From contig CANMHB010000003.1 in assembly GCA_947497485.1 (NCBI GenBank), positions 62,001 to 126,000 on the forward strand: a stretch of DNA of 64,000 nt, in the 5' to 3' direction. This document shows, piece by piece, positions 36,405 to 45,887 of this stretch; within the stretch, counting starts at the first letter, position 1, and every line of letters begins with the position of its first letter. The notes below the pieces were generated by a model. That model saw nothing but the letters and a program-made list of their open reading frames with translations. It searched no databases and was not told the origin of the DNA. This DNA comes from Flavobacteriales bacterium (lineage in GTDB: Bacteria; Bacteroidota; Bacteroidia; Flavobacteriales_D; Crocinitomicaceae). Position numbers and translations under genes: made by a program.

Positions 36405-38207
36405 TTAGGCTATTTTATGACCTCTTTTCCGTTCGGTTTCTTTCAAAAGAATTTTACGAATCCGCAGGTTCTTCGGAGTAATTTCTACATATTCATCTTC
36501 CTGAATATATTCTAGACATTCTTCCAAACTAAATACTTTCGGTGGAGCTAATCTCACTTTATCATCTGATCCTGATGCACGCATGTTGGTTAACTTCTTC
36601 GTTTTAGTAACATTAACACATAGATCTCCAGCTCTTGAGTTCTCACCAATTACTTGACCTTCGTAAATATCTTCATTTGGTGCAACAAAGAATTTTCCAC
36701 GATCTTGTAAGTTGTTCAATGAGAACGGAATAGAAGTTCCTTGCTCCAAAGAAATTAATGAACCATTTTGACGACCTGGAATTTCGCCTTTGTACGGTTG
36801 GTATTCCAAGAAACGATGATTCATAATAGCCTCACCTGCAGTTTGAGTAAGTAGGTAATTTCTTAATCCGATAATTCCGCGAGAAGGGATTTCAAATGTG
36901 ATAATCATACGATCTCCTTTTGGAACCATGTTTTTCATTTCACCTTTTCTTTTTGTAACAGCCTCAACAGCAGTTCCACTAAATTCTTCTGGTAAATCGA
37001 TTGTTAATTCTTCAATAGGCTCACATTTTACTCCGTCAACTTCTTTGATGATTACTTGTGGTTGCCCAACTTGAATTTCATAACCTTCGCGACGCATTGT
37101 TTCAATCAAAACAGATAAATGCAAAACTCCACGACCGAAAACCATCCATTTGTCTGCTTTATCGGTTTCATTAACACGTAAAGCCAGATTTTTCTCTAAT
37201 TCCTTTTGTAGACGATCAAAAATATGTCGTGATGTTACAAATTTCCCTTCTTTACCAAAAAATGGCGAGTCGTTAATTGAGAACAACATACTCATAGTTG
37301 GCTCATCCAACTTAATTGTTGGAAGCGGTTCAGGATTTTCGGCATCACAAATTGAATCGCCGATTTCAAATCCTTCGATTCCTGTGATTGCACAAATGTC
37401 ACCCGCTTGAACAGAACTTACTTTTCGACGCTCAATTCCGTCAAAAACAAACACTTCTTTGATGCGGTGTTTTTCTTGTTTACCATCCGATTTTGAAATG
37501 ATTACAGGTTGATTCTCGTTAATTTCGCCTCTAGAAAGTCTACCAATTGCAATTCGTCCTACATAAGAAGAAAAATCCAAAGATGTAATGAGCATTTGTG
37601 TATTTCCTTCTTCAATTTTTCTTGGAGGGAAATACTCTAAAATTTTATCTAACAGAGGTGCAATCGAATCAGTTTGTTTTTTCCAATCTTCAGACATCCA
37701 GCCGTTTTTAGCTGAACCGTAGATTGTTGGGAAATCCAATTGTTCCTCGTTTGCATCCAATTCAAACATCAAATCAAACACTTTCTCGTGAACTTCATCT
37801 GGCGTGCAATTTTCTTTATCTACTTTATTGATAACCAATAAGGGTTTGATTCCCATTGAAAGTGCCTTTCCAAGCACAAAACGCGTTTGAGGCATTGGTC
37901 CTTCGAAGGCATCTACTAACAAACAAACACCATCCGCCATATTCAAAACACGTTCTACTTCACCACCAAAGTCAGCGTGACCAGGAGTGTCAATGATGTT
38001 GATTTTCGTTCCTTTGTAAGTAACTGATACGTTTTTTGAAACGATTGTGATTCCTCTTTCACGTTCCAAATCGTTGTTGTCCATTATCAATTCACCCGTT
38101 GGACGATCACGTTCGTTCAATACACTTCCTGCCTCTATCATTTTGTCAACCAATGTTGTTTTTCCGTGGTCAACGTGTGCGATAATTGCTATATTTCTAA
38201 TTTCCAT
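36405..38207 (-). CDS. typA: Translational GTPase TypA/BipA
   Basis: 600 residues from the ATG at 38207. This start places the family N-terminus MEIRNIAIIAHVDHGKTT at residue 1; an upstream alternative at 38240 adds 11 unrelated residues and is not needed. G-motifs are intact: HVDHGKTT (11-18), RGITI, DTPGHADFGGE and NKVD. The C-terminal domain unique to BipA follows (MEYQPYKGEIPGRQNG-like segment). It assists ribosome assembly and stress translation. The gene follows deaD by 29 bases, a plausible ribosome/RNA maintenance operon. Confidence 0.97.
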   Translation of the reverse strand: MEIRNIAIIAHVDHGKTTLVDKMIEAGSVLNERDRPTGELIMDNNDLERERGITIVSKNVSVTYKGTKINIIDTPGHADFGGEVERVLNMADGVCLLVDAFEGPMPQTRFVLGKALSMGIKPLLVINKVDKENCTPDEVHEKVFDLMFELDANEEQLDFPTIYGSAKNGWMSEDWKKQTDSIAPLLDKILEYFPPRKIEEGNTQMLITSLDFSSYVGRIAIGRLSRGEINENQPVIISKSDGKQEKHRIKEVFVFDGIERRKVSSVQAGDICAITGIEGFEIGDSICDAENPEPLPTIKLDEPTMSMLFSINDSPFFGKEGKFVTSRHIFDRLQKELEKNLALRVNETDKADKWMVFGRGVLHLSVLIETMRREGYEIQVGQPQVIIKEVDGVKCEPIEELTIDLPEEFSGTAVEAVTKRKGEMKNMVPKGDRMIITFEIPSRGIIGLRNYLLTQTAGEAIMNHRFLEYQPYKGEIPGRQNGSLISLEQGTSIPFSLNNLQDRGKFFVAPNEDIYEGQVIGENSRAGDLCVNVTKTKKLTNMRASGSDDKVRLAPPKVFSLEECLEYIQEDEYVEITPKNLRIRKILLKETERKRGHKIA

Positions 38208-38236
38208 TTTTAATCTAATTAATTCTGCATTCAATT

Positions 38237-40108
38237 TCATTTCCCACTTCTTCTGCGATCTCCACCACCGCTTCCACTTGGTTTACGATCTCCACGATTG
38301 CGATCTCCACCAAAGCTTGATTTTCCTCCTGAAAAACCACCGCTTTTGAAACCACCTCCACCAGAAGAACCTCTTCCGCCACCTGATGAGTTTCTGCTTC
38401 TTCCTGAAAAACCACCTCCAGATTTGGATTCACCACCAAAACGTCCACGACCTCTGTTTCCTTCAGATCTTCCGCCACCACCACCACTTTGTTTTGCAGT
38501 AGTTACCTCGATTGAAACTTCGTGTCCTTCGAAATTGGCGCCATTCACGTTTTTCAAAATACGTTCTGTGTATTCCTCATCCGCTTCAAAAAATGAGAAT
38601 GATGTCATTAAGTCAATACGACCGACTTTATCTGATTTTAAACCCGTTGCATCGCAAACAACGCGTAATAATGCTCCCGGATTTAAGCCATCTCGACGAC
38701 CGATATTCACAAAGAATCTTGTTTTTCCTTCTTCTCTTGCACGAGAACCTTTATCGCCTCTGCGTTCAGAACGATCATCTTTTCGTGCGGCAGCATTTAA
38801 ATCTCCAGCGCGTTCGTAATAATCTATGAATCGGTTAAATTCAGCTGATACAAACTTTTTAATTACTTCCTCTTTCGATAATGATTCGAATGAAGAGAGA
38901 ATTTGAGGCATGAATTTCTCAATGTCATCTTCTTTTACTTCTGTTTCGATTGTTTTATTGATGAGTTTCATTAACTGAATCTCACAGATTTCCTCTGCAT
39001 TTGGAATTGAACCAACCGTAAAAGTCGTACGCATTTGACGCTCAATTGCTTTGATTTTTACAAGTTCTTTAACATTTACCAAAACAAGTGATTCACCTTT
39101 TTTACCAGCACGAGCAGTTCTACCGCTTCGGTGCGTGTAATTTTCGATATCATCCGGTAAATTATAATTGATTACGTGCGTGATATTGTCGATGTCCAAT
39201 CCTCTTGCTGCAACATCAGTCGCAACCAAGATTTGTAATTCCTTCGTTCTAAATCGAGCCATTACGCGATCGCGCATTGCTTGCGTCAAATCGCCATGCA
39301 ACGGTTCCGCATTGTAGCCTTCTTTGCCTAATTTTTCAGCAACAGCTGCGGTTTCGTTTTTCGTTCTACAGAAAATCAACCCATAAATACTTGGATTGAA
39401 GTCAATTAGTCGTTTTACCGCTTCGTAACGATCACGTTCTTTAACCAAATAATAAATGTGGTCTATGTTTTCGTTACTCTGATTTTTATGTCCAATAGAA
39501 ACTTCCAATGGATCTGTCATGTATGTTTTTGCAATTCGTGCCACTTCATTCGGCATTGTTGCTGAAAACAACCAAACATTTTTGTCAATTGGCGTTGTAT
39601 CTAACACGGCATCAATGTCTTCTTTGAAACCCATGTTCAGCATTTCATCCGCTTCGTCCAGAATTACGTAGCGAACTTCACTCAACACAACAACTTTTCG
39701 ATTCATTAAATCGACCAAACGTCCCGGAGTTGCAACGATAATTGCTGCTCCTTTTTTCACATCCGTAATTTGTCGGCGAATGTCTGTTCCACCATAAACG
39801 GATACAACGTTGCAATCCAAATACTTGGAGAAAACCTCTAAATCTTTTGTGATTTGCAAACAAAGTTCGCGAGTCGGACAAATAATCAGTCCTTGTGGAA
39901 GTTTTGCTTTTGTGTTGATATTGTTAATTAACGGCAAACCAAATGCCGCTGTCTTTCCCGTGCCCGTCTGTGCGAGGCCGACAAAGTCGCAATCCTCCTG
40001 CATCAGGTATGGAATTGCTTTTTCCTGGATGGGGGTCGGTGCTTCAAAACCCAATTCTGATAACGACTTCAGCACCTCTCGCCTCAATCCCAGCTCTTCA
40101 AATGTCAT
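38237..40108 (-). CDS. deaD: DEAD-box RNA helicase (DeaD/CsdA-like) with Gly/Arg-rich tail
   Basis: 623 residues. All DEAD-box motifs are present: Q motif (FEAPTPIQ), AQTGTGKT (46-53), PTRELC, DEAD in ILDEADEML, SAT, RGLDID and HRSGRTARAG. After the core, residues about 460-535 form a DbpA/CsdA-type RNA-binding domain (RFFVNIGRRDGLNPGALL). The last 85 residues are a low-complexity Gly/Ser/Arg tail that favours non-specific RNA contacts. It likely remodels rRNA or mRNA, especially in the cold. The repetitive tail keeps other frames open on both strands; those are not genes. Confidence 0.95.
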   Translation of the reverse strand: MTFEELGLRREVLKSLSELGFEAPTPIQEKAIPYLMQEDCDFVGLAQTGTGKTAAFGLPLINNINTKAKLPQGLIICPTRELCLQITKDLEVFSKYLDCNVVSVYGGTDIRRQITDVKKGAAIIVATPGRLVDLMNRKVVVLSEVRYVILDEADEMLNMGFKEDIDAVLDTTPIDKNVWLFSATMPNEVARIAKTYMTDPLEVSIGHKNQSNENIDHIYYLVKERDRYEAVKRLIDFNPSIYGLIFCRTKNETAAVAEKLGKEGYNAEPLHGDLTQAMRDRVMARFRTKELQILVATDVAARGLDIDNITHVINYNLPDDIENYTHRSGRTARAGKKGESLVLVNVKELVKIKAIERQMRTTFTVGSIPNAEEICEIQLMKLINKTIETEVKEDDIEKFMPQILSSFESLSKEEVIKKFVSAEFNRFIDYYERAGDLNAAARKDDRSERRGDKGSRAREEGKTRFFVNIGRRDGLNPGALLRVVCDATGLKSDKVGRIDLMTSFSFFEADEEYTERILKNVNGANFEGHEVSIEVTTAKQSGGGGGRSEGNRGRGRFGGESKSGGGFSGRSRNSSGGGRGSSGGGGFKSGGFSGGKSSFGGDRNRGDRKPSGSGGGDRRRSGK

Positions 40109-40129
40109 AAATATATTTTAAATTTTTTG

Positions 40130-40137
40130 CAAAGCTA
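40130..40137 (-). promoter_or_regulatory. -7 promoter box of the deaD-typA operon
   Basis: The minus strand reads TAGCTTTG, matching TAnnTTTG, 21 bases before the deaD ATG, followed by an A/T-only leader. Confidence 0.5.
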
Positions 40138-40280
40138 CGACAAATAAAAGGATTCAGGAATTTTATCTTCGTGTTTACCAAAAATAAAGGAGTTTAAATA
40201 AATTTCCTAAGATTGAAATTCTACAATTCTAGTTTTTTAAACATAAGAATTTTCAACCACATTTTCTTGAAATTTAGATC

Positions 40281-42773
40281 ATGGAAAATGGTTTATCAAG
40301 CGAAGATGCTGAAAAGAAGTTGAAGGAATTTGGACACAATGAATTACCGGATATTGTTTCTAAGAATTGGCTTGATTTAGTGAAACAACTACTTAAAGAA
40401 CCCATGTTTATTTTATTGATTTCCAGTTCTTTTATTTACATGATTATCGGAGACTTTAGAGAAGGTATAATATTACTTTCGACATTTTCCATTATAATTT
40501 TTATTACATATTATCAGAATTTGAGAACCGAACAGGCGCTTAGAGCTTTAAGGAAACTATCATCACCAAAAGCAAATGTTATCCGCGATGGTATTGAAAA
40601 AGTTATCCCTGCCCGAGAATTAGTTCCTAATGATATTTTAATACTAAACGAAGGAGATCGAATTGCGGCAGATGCTTATTTAATTGAATGTCAAAATTTA
40701 ACGGTTGATGAATCAATGCTAACTGGTGAGTCATTTCCTATTTTAAAGTCATTGAATGAATCTGAAAATTCGGTTTACGGCGGCACACTTATAACGCAAG
40801 GTAAAGCAATAGCAAAGGTTATTGCAACAGGAAGAAATTCAAAATTTGGACAAATAGGGGAGTCTTTATTATCAATTAAGTCAAAACAAACACGACTCCA
40901 AGAAGAAATGAAAGTTTTAATTCGACGACTATTTTTAATTGGAATTGGAATTTCGGTTATCGTTTTTATTGCAACTTTTTTGACAAGAGGTAATTTAACT
41001 GGTTCCCTTTTGAATTCGATTGCTACTTCGATGGCAATTTTACCAGAAGAATTCCCAGTGATTTTAACTGTTTTTCTTGCTTTGGGTTCATGGCGCTTGT
41101 CAAAGAACAATGTATTAACACAAACGCCAGTTGCAATTGAGAATTTAGGATCAACTACAGTATTATGTGCTGACAAAACCGGGACTATTACGCAAAATAA
41201 AATGGAGGTTGTTTCTATTATATGTGAAAACAAAATCATAGTTAAATCAGACTTTCAACAACAAAAAACAAAGATTTCCGAGCTTTTAAAAGTTGCAATG
41301 AATGCATCAGCGGAAAATTCAAAAGATCCCATGGAGCATGCGATAAAAACGATTAATGATTCAATAAATGATCACGAATTTTTTGTTAAAAAAAATGTCA
41401 AACAATATCCATTGAGTCCTGAATTAACAGCAATGACCAACGTGCATGAAAAACAAGGTTATAATTCATTTATGGTGTCAGCAAAAGGTTCTCCAGAAGC
41501 CATAATGCAGTTGTGTCAGCTTACGGATCAAGAAAAAGAGGAACATTTAGTTTTAATTCACGATCTGGCTTCCAACGGTAATCGAATTATTGCTATTGCA
41601 AAAGCTGATCATCATGATTTGGATTTCCCTAAAACGCAAGATGGTTTTGATTTTAAATTACTTGGTTTTTTAGGTTTGGAAGATCCAATAAGACCTGAGG
41701 TTCCTAAAGCAGTTGAGGAATGTCAACATGCTGGAATTAAAGTCGTTATGATTACAGGGGATTTTCCTACAACAGCTCGAAGCATTGCTCATCAAATAGG
41801 AATGAAAACAGATTTTGAAATCATGATTGGAAAAGAATTAGATGCATTAAATGATGAAGAGCTAAAAAACAAAATTCACCAAATCAACATTTTCGCACGT
41901 GTTATTCCGGCTCAAAAACTTCGGATTGTGAATGCCTTTAAATCAAACGGAGAAGTTGTGGCTATGACTGGAGATGGTGTAAATGATGCTCCTGCATTAA
42001 AAGCTGCTGATATTGGAATCGCAATGGGAAAGAAGGGGACAGATGTAGCGAGGGAAGCAGCGGCACTCATTTTGTTAGATGATAATTTCGCGTCAATTGT
42101 TTCGGCGATTCGCAGCGGTCGTAGAATTTTTGATAATCTCCAAAAAGCAATGTCGTATGTTTTGGCTATTCATATTCCGATAATTGGAATGGCCTTAATT
42201 CCTTCCTTTATTGCTGATTTACCTATTTTTCTAATGCCGCTCCACATTGTTTTTTTGGAATTAATTATAGATCCCATATGTTCAGTCGCTTTTGAGTTAG
42301 AGCAAGAGGAAAAAGGAATTATGTCAAGGACGCCGAGAGCTAAAAACGAATCTTTTTTTGGATTTCAAAAAATAAGGTCAAGTTTAATGAAAGGATTGAT
42401 ACTTTTTATGCTTATATTAATTGTTTACCTATTCGCAGTGTCTCAGGATTTTTCAGCTGGGGAAACGCGCGCAATATCCTTTTCTACCTTAGTTCTTGGA
42501 AATGTGTTTTTGATACTTACAAGTCTATCTGAAACCCGCGGATTTTTAGCTGTTTTCAAAGAGAAAAATTATGCTGCATGGTTCATTTTATTTGTTGCAG
42601 TAGCTTTGTTAGCAATTGTTTTCTTGGTTCCCAATCTTCAAAAATTGTTCAATTTTGAAATATCAAATCCAAATCACCTTATTATTTCACTCATTGCTTC
42701 GTTTTCGCTTTTGCTCGTTTTGGAATTGATAAAATTTATTCGGAATAAAAAAGAAAATAAGAAAATCAAATAA
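40281..42773 (+). CDS. Cation-transporting P2-type ATPase
   Basis: 830 residues. It has an N-terminal cation-ATPase domain (LSSEDAEKKLKEFGHNELP), the actuator motif TGES (148-151), the phosphorylation motif DKTGT (Asp298) and the hinge TGDGVNDAPALKAADIGIAMG. About ten transmembrane helices are placed as in P2 (Ca/Na/H-type) pumps. The helix-4 motif is PEEFP (255-259) instead of the PEGLP of calcium pumps, which leaves the ion uncertain. The last 8 bases overlap the convergent HAD-like gene. No regulator is adjacent. Confidence 0.93.
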   Translation: MENGLSSEDAEKKLKEFGHNELPDIVSKNWLDLVKQLLKEPMFILLISSSFIYMIIGDFREGIILLSTFSIIIFITYYQNLRTEQALRALRKLSSPKANVIRDGIEKVIPARELVPNDILILNEGDRIAADAYLIECQNLTVDESMLTGESFPILKSLNESENSVYGGTLITQGKAIAKVIATGRNSKFGQIGESLLSIKSKQTRLQEEMKVLIRRLFLIGIGISVIVFIATFLTRGNLTGSLLNSIATSMAILPEEFPVILTVFLALGSWRLSKNNVLTQTPVAIENLGSTTVLCADKTGTITQNKMEVVSIICENKIIVKSDFQQQKTKISELLKVAMNASAENSKDPMEHAIKTINDSINDHEFFVKKNVKQYPLSPELTAMTNVHEKQGYNSFMVSAKGSPEAIMQLCQLTDQEKEEHLVLIHDLASNGNRIIAIAKADHHDLDFPKTQDGFDFKLLGFLGLEDPIRPEVPKAVEECQHAGIKVVMITGDFPTTARSIAHQIGMKTDFEIMIGKELDALNDEELKNKIHQINIFARVIPAQKLRIVNAFKSNGEVVAMTGDGVNDAPALKAADIGIAMGKKGTDVAREAAALILLDDNFASIVSAIRSGRRIFDNLQKAMSYVLAIHIPIIGMALIPSFIADLPIFLMPLHIVFLELIIDPICSVAFELEQEEKGIMSRTPRAKNESFFGFQKIRSSLMKGLILFMLILIVYLFAVSQDFSAGETRAISFSTLVLGNVFLILTSLSETRGFLAVFKEKNYAAWFILFVAVALLAIVFLVPNLQKLFNFEISNPNHLIISLIASFSLLLVLELIKFIRNKKENKKIK

Positions 42774-43167
42774 TTTGTTCTTTTCTTAACAATAGCTCAA
42801 GCTCAATCCAATCGACCATCATTCCAAATTCTAACGCTTGATTTCTGCGCATTGGAATTCCATCCGAAACATCATCAATGTATAGTTGATTGCATGCTTT
42901 AGCGTTATCCAAATTAAAACCTTTTGGATCTAATTTCTTTGGTAGAAAAGATTCTATTGGCTTAAATAAATTTGGATGTGAATTAAGAAAGTTAAGCGCC
43001 TCATGAACGTAGGTTAAATCAATATCGGCTCGGTATGTATTCAAAATAAGATCATGACCTGCTTTTTGTAATAGTGATATTACCTTTATTGCATTGGGGT
43101 TTTCTGCACCAATTGCAGGAAAGTTATGCTCTACGACAGTTCCATCAAAATCAAGGTAGATTCGCAT
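42766..43167 (-). CDS. Small HAD-like hydrolase
   Basis: 133 residues from the ATG at 43167; a TTG at 43182 is rejected because it would place five extra residues before the motif. HAD motif I is DFDGT (D6, D8), motif II is the Thr in LILNTYR, and a motif IV-like YIDD lies near residue 98. There is little room for a cap domain. Such short HAD proteins usually are phosphatases of small metabolites or nucleotides. It shares its stop region with the convergent ATPase gene. The substrate is unknown. Confidence 0.78.
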   Translation of the reverse strand: MRIYLDFDGTVVEHNFPAIGAENPNAIKVISLLQKAGHDLILNTYRADIDLTYVHEALNFLNSHPNLFKPIESFLPKKLDPKGFNLDNAKACNQLYIDDVSDGIPMRRNQALEFGMMVDWIELELLLRKEQII

Positions 43168-43187
43168 AAGGTTTATCGACAAAATTA

Positions 43188-43616
43188 TTAAAAAGGTAAA
43201 TCGTCTTCAAAGTTGTGGATCCAAAATCGTTTACTAAAGTTACTTGAATCAAAATTTGTTTTAAAGTTTGTACATTCAAAAAGATCGGTAATCTTGTTAT
43301 TATCTACATCAAATAAAAGATTCATATAATTTTTACTATTGTTGCCAACGAACAAAAAGCCTGTTTTATTCTTAAAGCATTTATTGCATCTACCTTCAAT
43401 TGCATTTAAAAAAGTATCTCCAGCAGACTTGAAATCATTAATTACTCGCTCCAATCTGAATAGAAATTCATTTCGTGTAAAGTCTTGATACGATTTTTCT
43501 TCATCTAAAATAAAATATAGCATTTCAATATCCATTGTTTGAATGAAATAGCGAACTGCATCTGCTTGTTTTCTTAGTGGGGGATAACAGTTGGGATTAT
43601 TGTTTTCTGCAGGCAT
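43188..43616 (-). CDS. Hypothetical cytoplasmic protein with a CxxC motif
   Basis: 142 residues, no signal peptide or membrane helix. The N-terminus (CYPPLRKQADAVRYFIQTMD) is helical. A CNKC pair at about residues 77-80 follows, and the C-terminus is acidic and aromatic (FWIHNFEDDLPF). I do not recognise a family. It is on the same strand as the HAD-like gene, 20 bases upstream of it, and the two may be co-transcribed. The CxxC could bind zinc but only one pair plus isolated Cys are visible. Confidence 0.6.
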   Translation of the reverse strand: MPAENNNPNCYPPLRKQADAVRYFIQTMDIEMLYFILDEEKSYQDFTRNEFLFRLERVINDFKSAGDTFLNAIEGRCNKCFKNKTGFLFVGNNSKNYMNLLFDVDNNKITDLFECTNFKTNFDSSNFSKRFWIHNFEDDLPF

Positions 43617-43666
43617 GTTTTTAATGAACTAATTTTCAGAAGCTAAATGCGTTTATTTAAGCAGTC

Positions 43667-45814
43667 CTATCTAACAACAATTTTCAAATATTCCCTCTGT
43701 CCATTTTCCCTATCCAATCGAATGAAATATGCTCCTGAACGTGCTATTTGTGCAGAATGTATGGATGACATTTCTTTGTTTTCCTTAATTAAATGTCCTT
43801 CCAAATTGAAAACAGAATATGAAAAATTTTGACCTCCTTTAAGTGTAAAGTATCCATTGCTAGGATTTGGATAAACAGAGATTTCATCATTCTGAACTTC
43901 CAGAACTTCAGATACCTGCTCAAAATTTGCAACTAGATTTCTATCTTGATTTACTACAAATGAATATGAATTTTGATAACTCACAACATTGTTATTTTCA
44001 GTCCAGTATGTAAAATTATATCCATTGGATGGTGTTGCTATAACTGTAGCATTAGAGCCTAAAATAAACGAACCGCCACCATTTATCGTTCCTGCATTGG
44101 TTGGGTTTGCAGATACACTTACCGCATAAGGAATTGCACCTCCAAGAATTACGGTATCTGATATAGAATAGCAACCATTATATGTTTCTAAATAATAAAT
44201 TCCAGGCTGGGTAGCTTCGTGATTTACACTCATTGCACCACCAATTGCGACATCATTCAAATACCATTGATAATTGCAAGTTCCGCAATTTTGAGCAGTT
44301 AAAATTTGTGGAATTTGATTACCTGAAATTGAGTTTATAATCGATACTGGTTTTGAATTTACAGTAATTAAAACAGGGTCGGATAATACATTATTTGAAC
44401 CGAGCGAAATCAAAACGGTATAATTCCCTGATTGAGTGGCTTCTAAATAGTAATTTGTTGCTCCAGTTATTGTTGAGCCATTTAATTTCCATTGATAAGT
44501 ATAACCCTCTCCTTGAATTGTTTTCAATCGAACGGACTGTCCTTCGCAAAAAGTTGTTGCGCCCATTGGAATTATACGCTTGTCAATAATTGTATTTTCA
44601 TCACCATTTAAATAAGGAGAGTATGCAAAAAATACAATCATCATTTCATCATTTGTGCCTTCACCTGCAACAACATTTTGAGGTGGTGAAGAAGGATTAT
44701 TAGGATTAGTCGCCGTATTATCGAAATGAGCTGTGGCTTTTAATGTGGAGCCTGCTGGAACTTTAATGGCATTGGAAAAAACATAATTGTCTTGCCAATT
44801 AAAATCCCAATCTGGGACTTTTACAAAACGAATGGTATCATTGGTTACAGGTTTGTTAGCCCAAGCTTGTATACTTTTCCCTATGAGATGCATATGTGGA
44901 AAAGCATAAAATGTTGTTACAGTGGTATTTAAAAGAAAAGATTCGTTGAATGTTCTAGTCTCATTGGCTGGAATCATTAATGGGCCATTTGTTATTGAAT
45001 TTAGATGATTTAAAGCGGCCGAAACAAATATTCTTCGTTGAGGAGTCGTAGTTAAATTGAAGTTTACAGTTGTATTATCTATTTGACCTAAACTACCTGG
45101 AGCATAATGAATTTGTAAAATAATTCTCGAATTCGTAGGCATTCTAAAACCTGTTCCAATTGGAGTGTAGTAGGGGATAGAGCCTGGAACATAACTATAA
45201 ATTAGTTCAGATTGAAGTCCTGCGCTCAAACCATCTGGAGGAACAGGGGTTGAATTGGTATCAACGAAAACCAGGACATGATGAACAATACTTGGATTTC
45301 CTGGGATAACTTCAATTGCATTTGCAAAATTTACTTGTGTAAGTCCCATTGGTAAAACAAAATTTCGATATTGATCTCCGTTTTGAGTAACAGTAAATGG
45401 TGTTATTTGTAAAGAAAGGCTTGGTGATCCAAGTTGAGATCCATTCGAATATTGAGGAATTGGAGGAGTAAAACGCAAATCTCCTGAAGGAGTTCCTGCA
45501 GAAACCCAAGCAGAAAATGTCTGTTTATCTTGCTGAGAAAGTACACGTTCATGAACAAATGACTTGTAATCTTCATCTGCTGGCCAAGGAGGCATGTTTT
45601 TATTTGTAATATTTTGTTCAATCCACGTAGCCATAGGCGAAACATCCTCATAATTAGTAAGTGAAAATGGAGCCATCCCACCAGGACGATGGCACGATGT
45701 GCAATTCCCATACATTATTTTAGCAATATCTCCAGACCAAGTAGGGGCTTGGGCGAATGATCGAAAGAAGATGTTTTGCACAAAAAATATTAGAAGAAAT
45801 AATACCTTATTCAT
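43667..45814 (-). CDS. Secreted heme c / copper type II monooxygenase-like protein with T9SS sorting domain
   Basis: 715 residues from the ATG at 45814 (a TTG two codons earlier is rejected). Order: signal peptide 1-22; cytochrome c-like segment with heme motif CTSCH (38-42) and candidate axial Met74 in NMPPWP; a PHM-like copper core with H178-H179 (VHHVLVFV), H236 (LQIHY), H307/H309 (PHMHLIGK) and M391 (NDEMM), matching all six copper ligands of peptidylglycine hydroxylating monooxygenase; two Ig-like segments (about 425-560); an InlB-like repeat (AGTINGGGSF...GYNFTYW); a T9SS type A sorting domain from about residue 645 (VYPNPSNGYFTLKGG). It should be exported to the cell surface. The reaction is unknown. 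Confidence 0.88.
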   Translation of the reverse strand: MNKVLFLLIFFVQNIFFRSFAQAPTWSGDIAKIMYGNCTSCHRPGGMAPFSLTNYEDVSPMATWIEQNITNKNMPPWPADEDYKSFVHERVLSQQDKQTFSAWVSAGTPSGDLRFTPPIPQYSNGSQLGSPSLSLQITPFTVTQNGDQYRNFVLPMGLTQVNFANAIEVIPGNPSIVHHVLVFVDTNSTPVPPDGLSAGLQSELIYSYVPGSIPYYTPIGTGFRMPTNSRIILQIHYAPGSLGQIDNTTVNFNLTTTPQRRIFVSAALNHLNSITNGPLMIPANETRTFNESFLLNTTVTTFYAFPHMHLIGKSIQAWANKPVTNDTIRFVKVPDWDFNWQDNYVFSNAIKVPAGSTLKATAHFDNTATNPNNPSSPPQNVVAGEGTNDEMMIVFFAYSPYLNGDENTIIDKRIIPMGATTFCEGQSVRLKTIQGEGYTYQWKLNGSTITGATNYYLEATQSGNYTVLISLGSNNVLSDPVLITVNSKPVSIINSISGNQIPQILTAQNCGTCNYQWYLNDVAIGGAMSVNHEATQPGIYYLETYNGCYSISDTVILGGAIPYAVSVSANPTNAGTINGGGSFILGSNATVIATPSNGYNFTYWTENNNVVSYQNSYSFVVNQDRNLVANFEQVSEVLEVQNDEISVYPNPSNGYFTLKGGQNFSYSVFNLEGHLIKENKEMSSIHSAQIARSGAYFIRLDRENGQREYLKIVVR

Positions 45815-45887
45815 GGTCAAATTTTTACTATTTCTAAAATTAAATAAAATATCTTGACAATAAAATGATAAAATCTCTTTTCAAAAA

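Noticed and set aside
38215-38829. Long open frames on both strands across the 3' end of deaD
   Set aside because: They come from the repetitive Gly/Ser/Arg codons of the helicase tail; their translations are low-complexity (Pro- or Val/Glu-rich) with no domain and no promoter.
40775-41239. 154-codon antisense frame inside the P-type ATPase gene
   Set aside because: Complement of conserved ATPase motifs; no independent features.
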